Position numbers and translations under genes: made by a program
Notes under the pieces: generated by a model
Databases searched by the model: none
What the model was told of the DNA's origin: nothing
What the model saw: the letters and a program-made list of their open reading frames with translations, nothing else
Assembly (NCBI GenBank): GCA_021772875.1
Contig: JAJFLD010000103.1
Span: 1-10,777 of the forward strand
Origin: Ghiorsea sp.
Lineage (GTDB): Bacteria; Pseudomonadota; Zetaproteobacteria; Mariprofundales; Mariprofundaceae
DNA length: 10,777 nucleotides
Direction of reading: 5' to 3'
In this document: positions 1 to 7,117 of the stretch, piece by piece
Layout of the letters: each line of letters begins with the position of its first letter
How positions within the stretch are numbered: the stretch's first letter is position 1

Positions 1-1013
1 GTTTCCGTGATGTTATGAATATATGCTTTTCGAAGCCTCCAGCAAATGTAGTCTACGTTTAATACTGTTGTAGCAAAGCTAAGCAACTGGTCTGAATCTC
101 CAGCTGGAGAAACGTGTTCATAGTTGCTATATTGTACGTCGGTCATTAAAGGGACATTGCCTGAAAGGGGCGAAAATAAGCCATATGATGGAATCAATGT
201 ATCTGGGTGGACATCTGGGCCTCCGATGCCAACACCTTGATTTGCTGCATGCAGCGCAAGATCTGAAAGCTTGTTTGTCATGCCAGGGAGCCAGTTGAGA
301 TAAAACACTTTAACTTTATCTGGGAAGGCTTTTGCAAGTGTATTGATGGTGAGGGTGAGTTCATTGAAATAATTTTCAGCATTATAATCGGGGTGTCCAG
401 AAGTGTTTCCAGTGGCTGTTTCGCTGGTTTTAATGGCTTCAAAGTTAGGGTCTGAATTAAATTCAGCTCCTAGAGCTGTGATTAAAGCGCGGTACCTTTG
501 ACTAACACTATGTACCCAACGTTTTGCCATGTGGGAATCTGTTCCTGAGAATCCGCCTTGATATTCTGATGTTAACATATATGAAGGTACTGGTATAAAG
601 AGATCTTTTTTAAAAGATTTGTCTCTAATCATAATTATCAATTGTTTGTTTAGTGGGCGTAATAAAGCAAGATCATTTTCAATACTTGAAAAATCATAAA
701 CATTCTTTTGGATTTCTAGATCAACCCAGTTGTATACAACACTCACACCTTTAATATTTGGATTCTGAACAAGTGTATCCAATACATCATTCGAAATACT
801 TTCTTCGGTTTGAATATAATGGCCAGGGTTTAATGGCATGATTAAAGATTTGTTTATAGCTGTAATTTGATTTGGGTTATTATTGGTTTGGTTTATTGGG
901 GAGCTTTGATGAGGCTTGTTATTGGTGGTGACTTCAGATCCACCCCCCCCACAAGAGGTTAGCAACACTAAGATAACAACACTTACTAAATATTTAATAT
1001 TTCTGTTTAACAT
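1..1013 (-). CDS. Putative glycoside-hydrolase-like lipoprotein, 3' end cut by window edge
   Basis: Reading on the minus strand from ATG at 1013, 337 codons stay open to the window edge with no stop, so the C-terminus lies outside. A strong Shine-Dalgarno (AGGAGTT, complement of 1017-1023) sits just upstream of the ATG. The N-terminus is a lipoprotein signal: MLNRNIKYLVSVVILVLLTSC with lipobox LTSC (Cys21). Gly at +2 predicts outer-membrane sorting. A low-complexity linker (GGGGSE, then an Asn/Gln/Pro-rich stretch to about residue 50) precedes a globular body. Segments such as GVSVVYNWVDLE, QLIIMIRDKSF and VKVFYLNWLPG alternate like the strands of a TIM-barrel glycoside hydrolase, and GVGIGGPD followed by HPD near residue 255 fits a sugar-binding loop. 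I do not recognise a precise GH family and cannot assign catalytic acids; Glu in KTSET is only a candidate. Being divergent from an esterase and beside polysaccharide export genes suggests polysaccharide processing (inference). Confidence 0.72.
   Translation of the reverse strand, partial: MLNRNIKYLVSVVILVLLTSCGGGGSEVTTNNKPHQSSPINQTNNNPNQITAINKSLIMPLNPGHYIQTEESISNDVLDTLVQNPNIKGVSVVYNWVDLEIQKNVYDFSSIENDLALLRPLNKQLIIMIRDKSFKKDLFIPVPSYMLTSEYQGGFSGTDSHMAKRWVHSVSQRYRALITALGAEFNSDPNFEAIKTSETATGNTSGHPDYNAENYFNELTLTINTLAKAFPDKVKVFYLNWLPGMTNKLSDLALHAANQGVGIGGPDVHPDTLIPSYGLFSPLSGNVPLMTDVQYSNYEHVSPAGDSDQLLSFATTVLNVDYICWRLRKAYIHNITE
943..950 (-). repeat. Homopolymer of eight G (coding strand) just after the lipobox
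   Basis: Eight consecutive C on the plus strand read as eight G in the minus-strand lipoprotein gene. They encode most of the Gly run directly after the lipidated Cys21. A gain or loss of one or two bases would shift the frame of the whole mature protein. Such tracts can act as slippage-prone contingency sites, but a Gly linker after a lipobox is also common and this may be only that. Confidence 0.6.
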
Positions 1014-1016
1014 GAT

Positions 1017-1023
1017 AACTCCT
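1017..1023 (-). promoter_or_regulatory. Ribosome binding site for the 1013 start
   Basis: The complement reads AGGAGTT, close to the consensus AGGAGGT, and lies about four to six bases before the ATG at 1013. It supports this start and hence the lipoprotein signal reading of the truncated minus-strand gene. Confidence 0.75.
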
Positions 1024-1236
1024 GACCTGCTCGCACTTGTATCTATCGGATTGGGAGTGTTTTTTCGGGATAGGTTGCATGCCTAAATCGTGCTAAGTAT
1101 TTTCCTTATATTGCGGAGAGGTATGATTTGAATGGCTATGGTGCGCATAAGAGAGGGCAGTTGTTGGCATATCATATGTGTGAGTAGACGTGGAGATTGT
1201 TGAAGAGTTCAATTTGGTTTATCATGCTTTCTATTT

Positions 1237-1243
1237 AGGGAGA
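1237..1243 (+). promoter_or_regulatory. Ribosome binding site for the 1249 start
   Basis: AGGGAGA lies five bases before the ATG at 1249 and supports that start for the esterase-family gene. Confidence 0.7.
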
Positions 1244-1248
1244 GTGTA

Positions 1249-2322
1249 ATGGTGGTAAGGTTCTTTTTATTGTTGGTGATGACTTTTCTTTTTTCTTGTG
1301 TGTCACAGGCGGGAAATAGAGGGGGATTGCAGAAACACTGGATAACAAATGCTGAGTCCAAAGATGCAGTTTGTTTGGATGGTTCAAGGGCGACGTATTA
1401 TTTATCTGAGCTAGGGCATGAAAACAAATGGGTAATCATGCTCGGTGGAGGAGTGCCTTGTGCAAACCTTGAACAATGTGCAAGGGCAAAGGAAAATCAA
1501 AATAGGCTTTCGAGTTCTAGGCAGAATAAGGATGTTATTCATGGCAGCGGTTTATTGTTAGAAAATAAGCAGTTGAATCCTTTGTTTTTTAATTGGAATA
1601 AAGTATTTGTACCGCAATGTTCTATGGATGCATGGGTGGGTGAGCAGCAAGCCTCTAAGCAAACCAAAGGCCTATTCTTTGAAGGAGGCACGATTGTCCG
1701 AGAGCTTGTTGAATCCTTAAAGAGTTTTGGCATTGGTGATGCTAAGGAGCTGGTAGTTGTAGGAAACTCTGCTGGAGGTGTTGGGGTTCTTAATCATATT
1801 GATAGAATTGCAGCACAGCTACCTAAAGTAAAAGTGAAAGGTATAGTAGATGGGGGCTGGATTTTGGATAGTCGACCGTTCAGTGGCCGCATGCATGATG
1901 GCATCTTAAATCGCTTTAAGAGCTTGGGTTCACTGGCTGTGGATGGTGATTGTGCAAAAGCTTACCCTAACCATCAATCAAAGTGCCTTATTGGCGCTTA
2001 CGTCTACCCTTATGTGAAGACGCCAGTATTGATTCGGATATCTCAAAATGACCCTGAACATTTAAGACGTTTGGGTGTAGGGAAAGAGCAGCATGGAAAA
2101 GGAGAGCTTGCATACGTAGAAGAACATGCAAAGCAAGTGTGTCAATCATTGGAAAAAGTAAATTCCTATTTTAGTTTTTATGGGTTGCCACACACCACAG
2201 TGAAAAATAAAAGGGTGTTTTCTGAGTCATCTGGAAAGTATCATTTTTATAAAGAAATAGAAAACTTTATTGCTGGCGAAAGCCCTTACAGGAAAGCGAC
2301 GGACTGCTCAAGGTATGAATAG
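1249..2322 (+). CDS. Pectinacetylesterase/Notum-family hydrolase, probable lipoprotein
   Basis: The 357-residue protein matches the pectinacetylesterase family (PAE, carbohydrate esterase CE13; animal Notum is a relative). Landmarks in order: AVCLDGSRATYYL near 40-52, the oxyanion-type LGGG near 65-68, NPLFFNWNKVFVPQC near 110-124, nucleophile motif GNSAG at 172-176 (Ser174), candidate Asp268 in SQND and candidate His315 in GLPH. These three would form a Ser-Asp-His triad. The family removes acetyl or acyl esters from polysaccharides or proteins. The N-terminus is a hydrophobic signal; LFSC (Cys17) fits a lipobox, though cleavage after SQA is an alternative. A good Shine-Dalgarno precedes the ATG. 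It faces away from the GH-like lipoprotein and reads toward the export operon 123 bases on. A role in deacetylating the exported polymer is inference; pectin itself need not be the substrate. Confidence 0.85.
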   Translation: MVVRFFLLLVMTFLFSCVSQAGNRGGLQKHWITNAESKDAVCLDGSRATYYLSELGHENKWVIMLGGGVPCANLEQCARAKENQNRLSSSRQNKDVIHGSGLLLENKQLNPLFFNWNKVFVPQCSMDAWVGEQQASKQTKGLFFEGGTIVRELVESLKSFGIGDAKELVVVGNSAGGVGVLNHIDRIAAQLPKVKVKGIVDGGWILDSRPFSGRMHDGILNRFKSLGSLAVDGDCAKAYPNHQSKCLIGAYVYPYVKTPVLIRISQNDPEHLRRLGVGKEQHGKGELAYVEEHAKQVCQSLEKVNSYFSFYGLPHTTVKNKRVFSESSGKYHFYKEIENFIAGESPYRKATDCSRYE

Positions 2323-2445
2323 TAATACTCAGTATAAAAGGTACTATTCGCGTGAATATTTTTCAAGAGGACTAACATCACAAGGCTTTTGCATCATCAG
2401 ATGCTGTTTGTTATGTGATTATCATATGTATAAGGTTTGCTAAAA
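2323..2445 (+). promoter_or_regulatory. Upstream region of the export operon, presumed promoter or read-through leader
   Basis: The 123-base gap ahead of the six-gene run carries several weak symmetric elements: AATAGTA (2318-2324) paired with TACTATT (2342-2348), and GCATC-ATCA-GATGC (2391-2404). TATCAT at 2420-2425 matches a -10 box in five of six positions but has no clear -35. I see no JUMPstart/ops element (GGCGGTAG core) as found before many RfaH-controlled polysaccharide operons. Whether transcription starts here or continues from the esterase gene cannot be told. Confidence 0.3.
2432..2435 (+). promoter_or_regulatory. Weak ribosome binding site that decides the wza start
   Basis: AAGG ends ten bases before ATG 2446 but only one base before the in-frame TTG at 2437. 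The spacing therefore favours ATG 2446, which also gives a standard lipoprotein signal beginning MPFFILL. Confidence 0.5.
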
Positions 2446-3543
2446 ATGCCATTTTTTATTTTGTTGTTTATACTTTTCACTCTAACGGGGTGCGTCCTAT
2501 CACCAGGTATGGCGCCACCGACTGAGCAGTCTGCTTCGGGCTCTGGAGTAGCGGCTGAAATTGTAGAAATATCACCGAAGATTATTCAAGAACAGATGCA
2601 AGAAAAGATCGCCGTGATCGCAGAGCCGAGCGAGGACATGGTAACGATAAAAGAATATCAGGTGAATGCATTTGATACACTTGCTATTACCATTTGGGAT
2701 CACCCAGAGCTTACAACACCCGCAGGCGCTAACCCACCACCTCAGCTCCTTGGTAATATTGTGCGTAGTGACGGAACAATTTTCTATCCTTATGTTGGGG
2801 TCATTCACGTTGCAGGAAAGACGGTTGAGGAAATACGACTGCTATTAACAAAGCGGCTTACGAGTTATATAGAAAACCCTCAGGTGGATGTGCGTATTGC
2901 CGATTATAGAAGTCAGCTTGTTTATGTTACCGGAGAGGTAGGTAAACCTTCAACCATAGCTGTAACAAATAGGCCCTTAAGCCTTGTTGATGCTATTAAT
3001 CAGGCAGGTGGAACCAAAATATCCTCAGATTTAAAGCATGTATCTCTTATTCATAGTGATGGCACACAAGAGAGTATTGATTTAGCACAGCTGCAAATGC
3101 AGGGGAAATTGTCGAACAACCGTTTTCTCAAAGCAGGGGATCATGTTTTTGTGCCCAATAATGAAAATGATATTGTGTTTGTGACCGGTGAGGTCGTGAC
3201 ACCAGGTAGCAAAGTTATTGGTTATCAACGTTATACCATAGCAAAAGCGTTAAGTGCTGCGGGGGGAGTTGACATGAGAACATCTAACCCAAGTCAAATC
3301 TATGTGCTTAGAGGCATAAAGAAAACGGAGTCTAATCAAAGCGCTTTATCAACAGTGAAAATATATCATTTGGATGCCAACACGCCAACAGGGCTTATCC
3401 TTGGTGACCAGTTTGAACTACAAGCGCATGATGTGGTTTTTGTTTCAAGTGCCGAAGTTGTGCGTTGGGGTAGGGTCATGGATAATTTTGCAGAAACAAT
3501 CCAAACCATCACAGCAGCGCGTTTATACCAGATTCGAAAGTAA
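2446..3543 (+). CDS. wza: Wza-type outer-membrane polysaccharide export lipoprotein
   Basis: A 365-residue protein when started at ATG 2446; a TTG at 2437 would add three residues but is too close to the AAGG. The signal ends in lipobox LTGC with lipidated Cys16, and +2 Val fits outer-membrane delivery. A polysaccharide export domain follows (about residues 70-152; FDTLAITIWDHPEL, then SDGTIFYPYVG and the ENPQVDVRI strand). Two SLBB-type domains come next (each opening with VYVTGEVGKP or VFVTGEVVTPG, about 157-235 and 245-330). The last 30 residues (VVRWGRVMDNF onward) form an amphipathic segment like the helix that lines the outer-membrane pore of Wza. Length agrees with Wza (about 380). It should form the octameric channel that docks on the Wzc-type protein encoded 29 bases downstream. 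No Wzb phosphatase gene separates the two, unlike the E. coli wza-wzb-wzc order. Confidence 0.92.
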   Translation: MPFFILLFILFTLTGCVLSPGMAPPTEQSASGSGVAAEIVEISPKIIQEQMQEKIAVIAEPSEDMVTIKEYQVNAFDTLAITIWDHPELTTPAGANPPPQLLGNIVRSDGTIFYPYVGVIHVAGKTVEEIRLLLTKRLTSYIENPQVDVRIADYRSQLVYVTGEVGKPSTIAVTNRPLSLVDAINQAGGTKISSDLKHVSLIHSDGTQESIDLAQLQMQGKLSNNRFLKAGDHVFVPNNENDIVFVTGEVVTPGSKVIGYQRYTIAKALSAAGGVDMRTSNPSQIYVLRGIKKTESNQSALSTVKIYHLDANTPTGLILGDQFELQAHDVVFVSSAEVVRWGRVMDNFAETIQTITAARLYQIRK

Positions 3544-3560
3544 TACTGTTTATTTAAATT

Positions 3561-3565
3561 GGGAG
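3561..3565 (+). promoter_or_regulatory. Ribosome binding site that decides the GTG start of wzc
   Basis: GGGAG lies seven bases before GTG 3573. No in-frame ATG gives as good a spacing, and starting at GTG keeps the cytoplasmic N-terminal arm that precedes the first membrane helix. Confidence 0.65.
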
Positions 3566-3572
3566 TTACATT

Positions 3573-5774
3573 GTGCAACAAAATATAGACCCTTTAGCTA
3601 ATGATGGTGTTCTTGTAACCAAGCAACAAGAACAACCGGTTTCACTTGCTGATATTCTTAACGCATTATTGAAAGGTTGGAAGACGATAGCGTTTGTTAC
3701 GTCATTGGTGCTTTTAGGCGCATTGCTGTTTTTACTTATCAGTAAACCTGTGTATAAAGCTGATGCAGTTGTTCAAATTGATCAGTCCTCAAAGGGCATG
3801 AGTAATCAGTTGGCGCCTATTGAAGCAATGCTCACTGGCACATTGCCTTCAGATGGTGAAATAGAGCTGATTCGCTCACGTGCAGTGCTGGGCAGAGCAG
3901 TTGATGATTGGGGGTTAACCATATCTGCAAATGCAAAACATGTATTTTTATTTGGTGGCATCGCAGCAGCTATCAATAAGGGGGTACAAGAGCCTGTATC
4001 ACCGTGGTTATGGTTGAGTTCTTATGGCTGGGGCGGCGAAAAAATAAAGATCAAGTCTCTAGCACTACCTAAATTATTGTTAAGTGAAACATTGGTATTA
4101 ACAGCCCTTCCCGAAAATAAGTTTAAACTGGTATCCCCTAGCGGAAAATTGTTGTTTAGTGGCGCAGTTGGTGAAGATGTCGTCAATAATAAATACCATA
4201 TACATGTTCGAACACTTAAGGCGCGCCCAGGCACAGAGTTTGAAATAGTTCAATCAGCACGTTATGACACGATTGTAGACCTTCAAGAAGACTTGGAGAT
4301 TGAAGAGCTTGGCCATCAATCTGGTATTATTAGGATTTTTTATACAGGTGTTAACAGTGCTGTGATCACAGGCATTATCAATACGATTGTTGATGAGTAT
4401 GTTCATTTAAATATTTCGCGAAAGGCAGAAGAAGCGAGAAAGACACTAGATTTCCTTAAGGTTTATTTACCGCAGTCCAAACAGGGGTTGGTAAAGGCAG
4501 AGAAAGCGCTCAGTGACTTTCAAAGAACGCATGAAACGATTGCGCTAGATCAAGAAACTAAAGCAATGCTGGATCGAACTGTTTCGGTGCAAACGCAAAT
4601 TGAACAGTTTAAATTGGAACGTGAGGATATGCGTCAGCGGTTTTCTAACTCTCATCCGAATATTGTGACATTGGATAAAAAAATAGCTAATTTGGTTCAA
4701 GTCTTAGCATCAGATGCCAAAATATCACAAGGCATGCCAAGAATTCAAAGGGAGCTGCTTGCTCTTTCAAGAGATGTCAGTGTAAGTACAGAGATGTACA
4801 CATATCTGATCAATCGATCACAAGAGTTGAGGTTGATGGAAGCTGGTACAGTCAGTGATATTCGTATTGTAGATTTGGCAGAAACACCATTCGAACCCAT
4901 TTTTCCTCAGCCATCTATTGTCATTGTGGTTGCAATATTTTTAGGTTTTCTATTAAGCGTTGCTATTATCGTGGTAAGGTTATCATTGCATCATGGTGTA
5001 ACTACAGCCGAAGAAATAGAAAATGGTATTGGCGGCGCAGTTTATGCGGTGATACCATTTAGTACCCATCAACAAGCGCTTAAGAAGAATGAAGGCATCT
5101 TGGCTAAACAGTATAGTTCCGACACATCAATTGAGAGCCTACGCAGTTTGATAGTAAACTTACATTTCTCATTAACTGATGATGATCAACTCAATAGCAT
5201 TGTGATTAGTGGCGTGAGTCCAAAAGCAGGAAAAAGTTTTATATCTGCCAACCTCGCTTATCTTTTAGCCTCTTCGGGTAAGCGGGTATTGCTTGTCGAT
5301 GCAGATATGCGTAAAGGCTACCTTGCAAAAAGCTTTGGCGTAGCGCAAAGCCCAGGGCTATCTGAGTTGTTATCAGATCAAGTGACAACACCTTCTTATT
5401 TGCATAAACCACACGAAAATTTAACGCTAATCACTACTGGTGATTTCCCTCCTAACCCACTTGATTTATTGATGTCAAAACGGTTTAAATCACTTATGGA
5501 TGGCTGGCATGATGAGTATGACCACATTATTATTGATACACCGCCAGTATTGTCTGTTGCTGATGCGACGGTTATTTCGGAAATATGTGGACCTGTCTTC
5601 TTGGTTGTCCGTGCAGGCGAAAATTCGATAGAGGATATAAGAGCTGCGCAACGACGGTTTTTAATTACCAATCAGGCTGTGCACGGCTACTTGTTGAATG
5701 GTTTTGTACCAAGCGCACTTAGTGCTAAAGGTTATGGAAAGTATGCTTATTATGGTTATGGCGAATATAAGTAA
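3573..5774 (+). CDS. wzc: Wzc-type polysaccharide co-polymerase and BY-type tyrosine kinase
   Basis: The 733-residue length matches Wzc (about 720). Order of parts: short cytoplasmic arm, membrane helix at about 38-57, large periplasmic Wzz/GNVR region with a coiled-coil-rich stretch (about 280-420), a Pro-containing segment (ETPFEPIFPQP), and a second helix at about 448-470. The cytoplasmic bacterial tyrosine kinase domain follows. Its motifs are Walker A GVSPKAGKS at 547-555, Walker A' LLVDADMRK at 573-581 and Walker B IIIDTP at 652-657. The tail carries six Tyr in its last 13 residues (721, 724, 726, 727, 729, 732), the usual autophosphorylation cluster. It starts at GTG with a good Shine-Dalgarno. 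It should control polymer length and work with the Wza channel. All catalytic motifs are intact, so it is probably active; no cognate phosphatase is encoded in the window. Confidence 0.93.
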   Translation: MQQNIDPLANDGVLVTKQQEQPVSLADILNALLKGWKTIAFVTSLVLLGALLFLLISKPVYKADAVVQIDQSSKGMSNQLAPIEAMLTGTLPSDGEIELIRSRAVLGRAVDDWGLTISANAKHVFLFGGIAAAINKGVQEPVSPWLWLSSYGWGGEKIKIKSLALPKLLLSETLVLTALPENKFKLVSPSGKLLFSGAVGEDVVNNKYHIHVRTLKARPGTEFEIVQSARYDTIVDLQEDLEIEELGHQSGIIRIFYTGVNSAVITGIINTIVDEYVHLNISRKAEEARKTLDFLKVYLPQSKQGLVKAEKALSDFQRTHETIALDQETKAMLDRTVSVQTQIEQFKLEREDMRQRFSNSHPNIVTLDKKIANLVQVLASDAKISQGMPRIQRELLALSRDVSVSTEMYTYLINRSQELRLMEAGTVSDIRIVDLAETPFEPIFPQPSIVIVVAIFLGFLLSVAIIVVRLSLHHGVTTAEEIENGIGGAVYAVIPFSTHQQALKKNEGILAKQYSSDTSIESLRSLIVNLHFSLTDDDQLNSIVISGVSPKAGKSFISANLAYLLASSGKRVLLVDADMRKGYLAKSFGVAQSPGLSELLSDQVTTPSYLHKPHENLTLITTGDFPPNPLDLLMSKRFKSLMDGWHDEYDHIIIDTPPVLSVADATVISEICGPVFLVVRAGENSIEDIRAAQRRFLITNQAVHGYLLNGFVPSALSAKGYGKYAYYGYGEYK

Positions 5775-5816
5775 AACCTACCATGATTAAATTGATTGCT
5801 ACACATTGGAGATTAA

Positions 5817-7112
5817 ATGTCACATGATTTTCAGGCTCCCCGAACAGGCGTAGAAATAGCGCTTGCGACAATCTGGGAACAAGCCTTAAATGTACACCCG
5901 ATAGGTATTCGCGACCACTTCACAGATGATTTGGGAGGGGACTCTATTACTGCTGTTCGTATTATTGAGCCTATTCAAAAGAAGATGGGTGTTACTTTAC
6001 AAATGACAGCTCTTTTTGATGCTCCGACTATTGCCGATCTCGCTAGTTATTTAATGAAGAATTATAAAAATTATATCCATTTACTTATGGAATACAGTGA
6101 TGCCATTGCATCTGATACGACTTCTTCTCAGCATGAAAATACAGCTTTAAGCGACGATGAGCTTGCGGGATTTCAGGCAGCAGTGCGAGCGCTCTTTGCC
6201 AATGATGATTTGGACACACCCGTGACAAAGCTACCATCGGCAGTGTTTATATTGTCGCCGCCTAGATCGGGTTCAACACTTTTACGCATCATGCTTGCTG
6301 GACACGCCCAATTGTTTTCTCCACAAGAGCTCAACTTATTACCTTTTACTTCCATGCAGCAAAGAAGTGCAAAAACTGGAGAGAGGTTAAATTTCTTTAT
6401 GCAGGAAGGTCTTGTTCAGGCTTTCATGGCAGCAAAAGGCTGGGATAAAGAGCAAGCTTTGGCTTTGGTGCAAGAATTGGATGCAACGAATGCTTCAATT
6501 TCAGAAGTTTACACGCGCTTACAAGAAGCCATTGGTTCACGTATCCTTATTGATAAGTCGCCTCTAAACTCTTCATACCCGTTGGCTGTGGAACGTATTG
6601 AAGCACTTTTTGAAGCACCAAAATATATTCATTTGACACGTCACCCTTACGGTATGATAAAATCATATGAAGAAGAACGTTCAGATATGTTGTTTCCTTT
6701 TGATTCAAATCTGAATACACAGCAATTTGCTGAAGCCAATTGGTTTAGTTCGCATCAAGGTGTCCAAGATGGGTTAAAATCTATACCGATGCGTAGACAA
6801 ATGCATTTGAGCTTCGAACAGCTAACGAAAAATCCTGAAGCTACGATGAAGCAAGTCTGTCATTTCTTAAGGATTGAATTTACGCCAGATATGCTCAACC
6901 CTTATGACGGTTCATCTAAGCGCATGACCGTAAGTGCTAATGATAAGGGTATTATGATTGGAGATAGAAAGTTTTATCAACACACAAGCATTGATGCGCA
7001 AGTGGCGGATACATGGAAAGATATGTATGAGATAGATTTTTTGCGCAATGATACGCTTCAGCTTGCCGAACAATTTGGTTACAAAAGCATTTCAGAGAAA
7101 GGAAAAGCATAA
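5817..7112 (+). CDS. Acyl/peptidyl carrier domain fused to a PAPS-dependent sulfotransferase
   Basis: A 431-residue, two-domain protein. Residues about 10-83 form a carrier domain: IWEQALNVHPIGIRDHFTDDLGGDS with phosphopantetheine-accepting Ser43, then the usual helix III region ending TIADLASYL. After a linker (about 85-140) comes a sulfotransferase domain. The 5'-phosphosulfate loop is PPRSGSTLL at 148-156, IDKSP lies at 245-249, and the 3'-phosphate motif HLTRHPYGMIKSY at 272-284 includes Arg275 and Ser283. The order carrier-then-ST, and motifs such as DKSP and YIHLTRHPY, resemble the ST of CurM and cyanobacterial olefin synthase, where it sulfates the beta-hydroxyl of an ACP-bound chain. 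Those enzymes continue into a TE; here the TE is the next gene, five bases away. TGGAG about six to ten bases before the ATG supports the start. Sulfation of a carrier-tethered substrate is a strong inference; its identity is unknown. Confidence 0.88.
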   Translation: MSHDFQAPRTGVEIALATIWEQALNVHPIGIRDHFTDDLGGDSITAVRIIEPIQKKMGVTLQMTALFDAPTIADLASYLMKNYKNYIHLLMEYSDAIASDTTSSQHENTALSDDELAGFQAAVRALFANDDLDTPVTKLPSAVFILSPPRSGSTLLRIMLAGHAQLFSPQELNLLPFTSMQQRSAKTGERLNFFMQEGLVQAFMAAKGWDKEQALALVQELDATNASISEVYTRLQEAIGSRILIDKSPLNSSYPLAVERIEALFEAPKYIHLTRHPYGMIKSYEEERSDMLFPFDSNLNTQQFAEANWFSSHQGVQDGLKSIPMRRQMHLSFEQLTKNPEATMKQVCHFLRIEFTPDMLNPYDGSSKRMTVSANDKGIMIGDRKFYQHTSIDAQVADTWKDMYEIDFLRNDTLQLAEQFGYKSISEKGKA

Positions 7113-7117
7113 AACAC

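Larger units (their letters stand above)
1014..1248. other. Divergent intergenic region, presumed promoters of both lipoprotein genes
   Basis: This 235-base gap separates two genes that point away from each other, so promoters for both should lie here. I cannot pick a convincing -35/-10 pair; TATATT at 1107-1112 resembles a -10 but lacks a good -35 partner. A small inverted repeat TAGG-N7-CCTA at 1071-1085 surrounds GCATGC. The 10-mer TATCATATGT at 1170-1179 recurs at 2420-2429 in the gap before the export operon. No open frame worth calling is seen here. Confidence 0.4.

Noticed and set aside
2318..2348. Inverted repeat AATAGTA/TACTATT after the esterase gene as a terminator
   Set aside because: AT-only weak stem with a long loop and no T-run after it; does not fit an intrinsic terminator.
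2437..2445. TTG start for the wza gene
   Set aside because: AAGG is only one base upstream of the TTG; the ATG at 2446 has workable spacing and gives a clean lipoprotein signal.
2323..2445. JUMPstart/ops element for RfaH before the export operon
   Set aside because: No GGCGGTAG-like core is present in the gap.
5396..5671. Antisense open frame of about 91 codons opposite the Wzc kinase domain
   Set aside because: It lies opposite the conserved kinase region, which fixes the sequence, and has no recognisable motifs.
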